A stretch of DNA of 32,545 nucleotides, taken from IMG/VR virus record IMGVR_UViG_3300045800_000016, positions 1 to 32,545 of that record. One strand, 5' to 3'. Source of the stretch: a virus. The translations under genes and the position numbers were made by a program. The notes under the pieces were generated by a model. That model ran no database searches and had not been told where the DNA came from. It saw only the letters and a list, made by a program, of their open reading frames with translations. Shown in pieces: positions 29,613 to 32,545 of this stretch (position 1 is the first letter of the stretch; each line of letters begins with the position of its first letter).

Positions 29613-29639
29613 CCACACTCAGGGTTTAGTTGAGTGTGG
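29613..29639 (-). terminator. Hairpin, possible terminator between small genes
   Basis: CCACACTCA (29613-29621) and TGAGTGTGG (29631-29639) form a perfect 9-bp stem with a 9-base loop, between the stop at 29654 and the next start at 29579. The leftward transcript continues GTTTGTTACC, only a weak U-tract. A second small hairpin, CTTCAA/TTGAAG at 29640-29653, abuts it. It may end or attenuate transcription or protect an RNA end. Confidence 0.45.
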
Positions 29640-29653
29640 CTTCAAGATTGAAG

Positions 29654-29962
29654 CTAGACCCTATTGAAGACCAAGAAGTGCTTCCGGTCGTTTGCGACCA
29701 TGATACCGGAGGTATTAGTAAACTCCTTGGCCCAGGCCTTGGTCTCTTCCGTCAACTGGTTGAAGTCGTCCACACAGACCTTCTTGTGCAGCTTCCATCC
29801 CTCAGGCGGAAAGTCGCTGTCGCAAGTTGGCAAATGTTCCAGTGCGGCAAATTTAGTAAACAGTTCCAGTTCGTATCCGTCGTAGGGGATAAAAGGTTCC
29901 CCCTTACGCTTGGATAGTTCAGAGGTTCGGAGGAGATTGAGATATCGATTATTGTCTTGCAT
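29654..29962 (-). CDS. Hypothetical protein (102 aa)
   Basis: A 102-residue, soluble protein without a motif I know. It begins with a helix (RYLNLLRTSELSKRKG), has an aromatic-rich middle (YDGYELELFTKFAALEHLPT) and ends in a strand (MVANDRKHFLVFNRV). Its ATG has AAAGGA 7 bases upstream, so unlike its neighbours it is translated from a normal leader. No clear promoter is visible in the 71 bases upstream. A hairpin follows its stop. Confidence 0.65.
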   Translation of the reverse strand: MQDNNRYLNLLRTSELSKRKGEPFIPYDGYELELFTKFAALEHLPTCDSDFPPEGWKLHKKVCVDDFNQLTEETKAWAKEFTNTSGIMVANDRKHFLVFNRV

Positions 29963-30033
29963 TATGATTTCCTTTGTGAGGGTTAGATTTTCGGTTCGAT
30001 GTTTAGATGTTGTGAATTCGGAAAGGTTACAAA

Positions 30034-30210
30034 CTATTCTTCCTCAGGCAATCCCAGAGCTGCCCTAAAAAGAGCAGCTTCGTCAGACTCTACCCGGCCA
30101 TTGCTTAGCAAGCGCTGGATGTAGCCAGGATCTTCGTCTGCTACGTCCCAGATGTTTTGGTCTTGCCATTCGCCCTTGGTGAAGTTCTCTAGGTCATTTA
30201 GGTGTTTCAT
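30034..30210 (-). CDS. Small acidic hypothetical protein (58 aa)
   Basis: The gene reads MKHLNDLENFTKGEWQDQNI, then a helical acidic tail ending ALGLPEEE. It is supported by clean codon use, by the promoter that ends 6 bases before the ATG and by the fit into otherwise empty sequence. No motif. Small acidic phage proteins often bind host enzymes, but that is speculation here. Confidence 0.65.
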   Translation of the reverse strand: MKHLNDLENFTKGEWQDQNIWDVADEDPGYIQRLLSNGRVESDEAALFRAALGLPEEE

Positions 30211-30216
30211 GGGGTC

Positions 30217-30245
30217 TTTCTACTTGGTTTCGGTTAGAGAGTCAA
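30217..30245 (-). promoter_or_regulatory. Sigma-70-type promoter, predicted leaderless
   Basis: TTGACT (30240-30245), 17-base spacer, TAGAAA (30217-30222), GACCCC, ATG 30210. The -10 box is the poorest of the group, but spacing and the CCC before the ATG match. It starts 3 bases after the upstream stop codon. Confidence 0.5.
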
Positions 30246-30248
30246 GGA

Positions 30249-30407
30249 TTATTTTGTTCTATCTTTTGGCTTAGGACCGTAGCACCTAGAGCACTTTTCC
30301 TTGTAGTTCACGCACCCGCAGGACATACAAGTCCAGGTAGGAATATCTCTTAGGGAGTTTACAAGCGCTTTTTCTAGAAGTTTTTGCTCAATTTCTGTCT
30401 TTGTCAT
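30249..30407 (-). CDS. Small zinc-ribbon protein (52 aa)
   Basis: A helical N-terminus (MTKTEIEQKLLEKALVNSLR) followed by a minimal zinc ribbon (CMSCGC and CSRC) and a basic tail (YGPKPKDRTK). It probably binds nucleic acid or a protein partner. It follows the 102-residue gene by 5 bases in the same leaderless unit, and a new promoter lies right after its stop. Confidence 0.65.
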   Translation of the reverse strand: MTKTEIEQKLLEKALVNSLRDIPTWTCMSCGCVNYKEKCSRCYGPKPKDRTK

Positions 30408-30412
30408 GGATT

Positions 30413-30721
30413 TTATTCTTTTTCGTTTAGGATATCAAGGAGATGTCTGGAATTTTTGCGCTGCATTTTTAGGATGATGCTTTCTTTGCCGCCATGCTCA
30501 ACAAACGCTTCCACGGCCTTAGTTAGCTTTTTGAGCTGGGTGAGGATTTCTTGAACATCAAGAACAGTGATTTCGCGGCGGTAGTCACCGGCTTCTTTGA
30601 CAAAATCTCCTTGACAGGTCGAGTCGCCCCATTCCGGTCTCTCGTCGCTTCCCCAGTTGAACTGGTCACTATTATTGATTTTCTCACCGGCACGAAGAAG
30701 TCTGTATTGTTTGTTTTCCAT
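30413..30721 (-). CDS. Conserved small phage protein (102 aa)
   Basis: It begins MENKQYRLLRAGEKINNSDQ, a pattern found in many phage proteins (YRLL-x2-GE-x-I-x3-D, then a Trp-containing stretch and YRR). The N-terminal half is thus a known small domain of unknown role. The C-terminal half is a helical, charged segment (VQEILTQLKKLTKAVEAFVE) with coiled-coil potential. The ATG follows a promoter by 6 bases. It heads a two-gene unit with the small zinc-ribbon gene. Confidence 0.72.
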   Translation of the reverse strand: MENKQYRLLRAGEKINNSDQFNWGSDERPEWGDSTCQGDFVKEAGDYRREITVLDVQEILTQLKKLTKAVEAFVEHGGKESIILKMQRKNSRHLLDILNEKE

Positions 30722-30727
30722 GGGTTA

Positions 30728-30756
30728 GTTGTATCCCAGGTCGAGTTTGGAGTCAA
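30728..30756 (-). promoter_or_regulatory. TACAAC-type promoter, predicted leaderless
   Basis: TTGACT (30751-30756), 17-base spacer, TACAAC (30728-30733), TAACCC, ATG 30721. The whole 36-base gap between the transglycosylase stop and the next ATG is promoter. Confidence 0.7.
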
Positions 30757-30757
30757 C

Positions 30758-31294
30758 CTATTTTTCGCAAGTAAGGTCGTTTTTGAGGAGTTTCTTTAGG
30801 AGGTGGCTTCGGTGGATAACGGTAAGGGCATAGCCAGAGATTTTCTTGCCATGCTCCACAAACTTTAACCACCCTCGGTTGTAGATCGTGAGAGCCAACC
30901 CCATGGCCCCGTTTTCCTCTAGTAACGCAGCCAGGTAAGCGACCCCTAGTTTGACGTTGGTTTTGAGGTCGAAAACGTCGAATTTTGACATACCAAGTCG
31001 TTTAGCCATAGTTTTGGCTGTACCAGGTGACAGCTGCATCAATCCTCGGCACCCCTTTTTAGACTTGCCCTTCTTGTCATACCTGCTTTCGATCTCAATC
31101 ACTGCGAGGACTATTGGGAGAGCGACAGAGCCGCTTTCTTCGATTGCAGCCTCTGCCAGTAGCTTAGCGTCTGGAGGGGCCATAGGATAGCCTAGCGTGA
31201 AGCTACGGCGAGAGATAAGCTCCTGTACCTGGGCGACTGAGGGCGCAGGTATGGGGGTGAGCAGGAATTGCAAAAGCAATAGGAAATTTAACAC
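30758..31294 (-). CDS. Lytic transglycosylase (SLT-type)
   Basis: The 178-residue protein has a hydrophobic N-terminus (LNFLLLLQFLLTPIPAPSVA) that looks like a signal peptide or anchor. The SLT domain follows: catalytic Glu69 in VIEIESRYD, GLMQLSPGTAK (84-94), NVKLGVAYLAALL and IYNRG (137-141). It would cut the glycan backbone of peptidoglycan, either for lysis or as an exported wall-remodelling enzyme. The start is GTG; a nine-codon frame (MKQNNSATC) with a better AAGG site ends across it and may couple translation. Three Lys/Gly-rich residues after the catalytic Ser form an unusual loop. Confidence 0.85.
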   Translation of the reverse strand: MLNFLLLLQFLLTPIPAPSVAQVQELISRRSFTLGYPMAPPDAKLLAEAAIEESGSVALPIVLAVIEIESRYDKKGKSKKGCRGLMQLSPGTAKTMAKRLGMSKFDVFDLKTNVKLGVAYLAALLEENGAMGLALTIYNRGWLKFVEHGKKISGYALTVIHRSHLLKKLLKNDLTCEK

Positions 31295-31361
31295 GTTGCA
31301 CTATTGTTTTGTTTCATCCTTAGAAGATTGGGCTTGGTGCCTAAGGTAAATTTCTCGTTCC

Positions 31362-31601
31362 TTACTTGCTCCTCAAATGTGGCGCGGCAATTCTGTTATG
31401 CTGCTCCACGTCATACGAAATCCAGTTGTCGTCACCAGGGGTAGACTCTTTCCAGTAGTAACAGTTACACTCGAAGTCATCATCGTTTGAGTGATATTTC
31501 CAGCAGTACGCTCGCAGGCTGCCTGTTTGCGCTTCAGTAAGCTCTTTATAGGGCCTGAATCCCATTCTCTTGGCTAGTGTCTCGTGGTAGATGTCGTTCA
31601 T
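31362..31601 (-). CDS. Hypothetical protein (79 aa)
   Basis: A 79-residue protein rich in Tyr, Trp, Asp and Asn (AYCWKYHSNDDDFECNCYYW). The N-terminus is helical (YHETLAKRMGFRPYKELTEA). Three Cys (YCW, ECNC) could bind metal. I do not recognise it. It starts within the stop of the membrane protein gene upstream (ATGA overlap), with AAAGG as ribosome site, and lies two genes downstream of a leaderless promoter. Confidence 0.68.
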   Translation of the reverse strand: MNDIYHETLAKRMGFRPYKELTEAQTGSLRAYCWKYHSNDDDFECNCYYWKESTPGDDNWISYDVEQHNRIAAPHLRSK

Positions 31602-31780
31602 GGGTGCCTTTCAATGCAGTGTTCAATTCGTGGATGGCCTTGTATTCCGCCCATCACTGTAAGGAGTCCATAAAATCCAAAGAACAACGCTGAGAACAGG
31701 GTCAGTAGCATGGCTAGACAGACAATTGTATTGAGGACGCCTGCAAGTAATCCTACGATAATGTCCCACAAAATTCTCAT
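31598..31780 (-). CDS. Small membrane protein (60 aa)
   Basis: The protein has one long or two short hydrophobic segments (residues about 4-42: ILWDIIVGLLAGVLNTIVCL and onward to LLTVMGG) and a polar His/Arg-rich C-terminus. It is likely an inner-membrane protein with two passes. Both ends overlap neighbouring genes by four bases, so it is coupled to them. Function unknown; a holin role is possible given the nearby transglycosylase, but the sequence does not prove it. Confidence 0.65.
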   Translation of the reverse strand: MRILWDIIVGLLAGVLNTIVCLAMLLTLFSALFFGFYGLLTVMGGIQGHPRIEHCIERHP

Positions 31781-32139
31781 GCTGCCTCGATTTGCTTGAG
31801 TGTGTCAATGCCTTCGATTTGGAGAGGGGAGGAAACGTAAAGGCGAATCCCCATGTCCTTACCGCAGAAGTAGGAGTGCTCCAGGATGCCTACATTAGGA
31901 GGAATATCGATACAGGTGTTGGAAATACTGTTGAAGGGGACGGTGGATTCGTGGGAAGGCTCCATGATAAGGCCGGTCTTTAGGTCGATGGCCTTCATGT
32001 AGTTCCTGGTTCCGCCATCCCAGTAATTCGAAACGTAGTACTTCGACTTGACCTCAGCCGTGAACTTGCGCCCTTTGTACTCAGGGTAAATGACCTTGGC
32101 AATCTTCTTGACCAGCTGCGCGATTTGTTTGTTTTCCAT
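31777..32139 (-). CDS. Hypothetical protein (120 aa)
   Basis: It starts MENKQIAQLVKKIAKVIYPE. An in-frame extension to 32193 would cross the promoter and the small gene upstream, so I chose 32139, which lies 6 bases after the -10 box. An N-terminal helical, basic part is followed by a strand-rich domain (YYVSNYWDGGTRNYMKAIDL, then VGILEHSYFCGKDMGIRLYV). The family is unknown to me. It heads a four-gene unit that includes the small membrane protein and possibly the transglycosylase. Confidence 0.7.
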   Translation of the reverse strand: MENKQIAQLVKKIAKVIYPEYKGRKFTAEVKSKYYVSNYWDGGTRNYMKAIDLKTGLIMEPSHESTVPFNSISNTCIDIPPNVGILEHSYFCGKDMGIRLYVSSPLQIEGIDTLKQIEAA

Positions 32140-32145
32140 GAATCG

Positions 32146-32174
32146 GTTGTACCTCAGGCCTAAGAAGATGTCAA
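32146..32174 (-). promoter_or_regulatory. TACAAC-type promoter, predicted leaderless
   Basis: TTGACA (32169-32174), 17-base spacer, TACAAC (32146-32151), CGATTC, ATG 32139. The TGA inside TTGACA is the stop of the 37-residue gene, the same arrangement as at 29241-29246. Confidence 0.72.
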
Positions 32175-32284
32175 TCGAAAAGATACTCGACAAAATAAAA
32201 GAATCCCAAGACCCCCAAAAAAGAACAGTCTAAAATGAGCGAAATGATTAGGGAAACCACTGCGTTGAATGGGAAGGTTTTCAT
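32171..32284 (-). CDS. Small membrane protein (37 aa)
   Basis: The gene reads MKTFPFNAVVSLIISLILDC and continues with SFLGVLGFFYFVEYLFD. It is nearly all hydrophobic, with one transmembrane helix. The ATG follows the upstream stop by one base and the stop is fused to the next -35 box. No strong ribosome site, so translation probably depends on the gene before it. Another of four tiny membrane proteins in the window. Function unknown. Confidence 0.55.
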   Translation of the reverse strand: MKTFPFNAVVSLIISLILDCSFLGVLGFFYFVEYLFD

Positions 32285-32285
32285 G

Positions 32286-32531
32286 TTAATCGCTCGAATC
32301 GATGTTGTAGACTTCTTGGCAGTGTTTGCACTTGTACTGGTTGTAGCACCGGCCAATGTTTTTTGAGGTGTATTCATGCTTACACGGTGTTCCGTCAGCC
32401 CTAAGAAAGACCTTGCCCGTAGGCTTCAGGTCTTGGTGCTGTCCACCACAGTTACCGCATTGGAAAGTGTCGGTTGCTTCGTCGTATCCGTAACAGTTTT
32501 TCTTGTATTTTCCGGTGGCCGGGACTCTCAT
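32286..32531 (-). CDS. Small zinc-binding protein (81 aa)
   Basis: The protein carries Cys and His in pairs typical of zinc sites: CGNCGGQH near residue 25, CKH near 50 and CKHCQEVY near 72. It is otherwise polar with many Gly, Lys and Tyr. This looks like one or two zinc ribbons. The start at 32531 is close to the window edge, so its promoter cannot be seen. Function unknown. Confidence 0.65.
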   Translation of the reverse strand: MRVPATGKYKKNCYGYDEATDTFQCGNCGGQHQDLKPTGKVFLRADGTPCKHEYTSKNIGRCYNQYKCKHCQEVYNIDSSD

Positions 32532-32545
32532 GGTACCGTTGCAGA

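Noticed and set aside
31295-31361. 22-codon open stretch between the 79-residue gene and the transglycosylase
   Set aside because: It reads like a peptide (ASKEREIYLRHQAQSS), but there is no start codon; too little to call a gene.
32140-32193. N-terminal extension of the 120-residue protein
   Set aside because: It would translate through the TACAAC promoter and the end of the small membrane-protein gene.
1-32545. CRISPR arrays, insertion sequences, rRNA
   Set aside because: No regularly spaced direct repeats, transposase motifs or rRNA-like sequence seen on either strand.

Overview
The window is a stretch of a large tailed dsDNA phage genome (Caudoviricetes). It carries a terminase large subunit, a portal protein, a Mu F-like head protein, a lytic transglycosylase, a sigma-70-like factor, a phage chaperonin, a class II (B12-dependent) ribonucleotide reductase and an SbcC/SbcD (T4 gp46/gp47-like) recombination pair. 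There are no rRNAs, insertion sequences or CRISPR arrays, and genes are tightly packed with many ATGA, GTGA or TAATG stop/start overlaps. The host cannot be named from the sequence. Sigma-70-type promoters and Shine-Dalgarno sites show a bacterial host.

Layout. (1) Bases 1-11443 run leftward (- strand). From the right end they hold the chaperonin and two small genes, a promoter-led array of six tRNA or tRNA-like elements (one clear tRNA-Lys), a small gene, an SbcC-like ATPase, endonuclease 1, a small helical protein, a RuvC-like nuclease, a SemiSWEET/PQ-loop-like membrane protein, the ribonucleotide reductase, a membrane HExxH protein and a proline-rich protein. (2) Bases 11444-11830 are a divergent, repeat-containing control region. 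(3) Bases 11831-23788 run rightward: a winged-helix-like protein, a putative replication protein with a duplicated module, an SF2 helicase, endonuclease 2, a ThyX-like phage protein, a frame-broken small gene that starts in a TAATGG repeat, the sigma factor, small genes, an SbcD-like nuclease, endonuclease 3, a putative small terminase and the large terminase. (4) A three-gene leftward islet (23789-24299) interrupts this, and one of its genes has an in-frame amber codon. (5) Bases 24353-28249 run rightward with virion genes. (6) Bases 28269-32531 run leftward through many small accessory genes, including a dCMP-deaminase-like enzyme and the transglycosylase.

How the genes fit together. The left arm and the early right arm form a DNA metabolism set: deoxynucleotide supply (RNR, deaminase, ThyX-like protein), recombination (SbcC, SbcD, UvsW-like helicase, RuvC-like nuclease) and transcription (sigma factor). 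The terminase-portal-Mu F run is the head and packaging module.

Three observations stand out. First, three related endonuclease-VII-type genes, built from 55-residue zinc-ribbon repeats, each begin inside the 3' end of a recombination gene, all in exactly the same register to that gene's stop codon. Second, eight promoters (TTGACA-like, N16-17, TACAAC or TATAAT-like) sit 6-7 bases before an ATG, which predicts leaderless mRNAs. Third, the tRNA region looks like a regularly spaced array of cloverleaf-like elements, most with abnormal anticodon arms.
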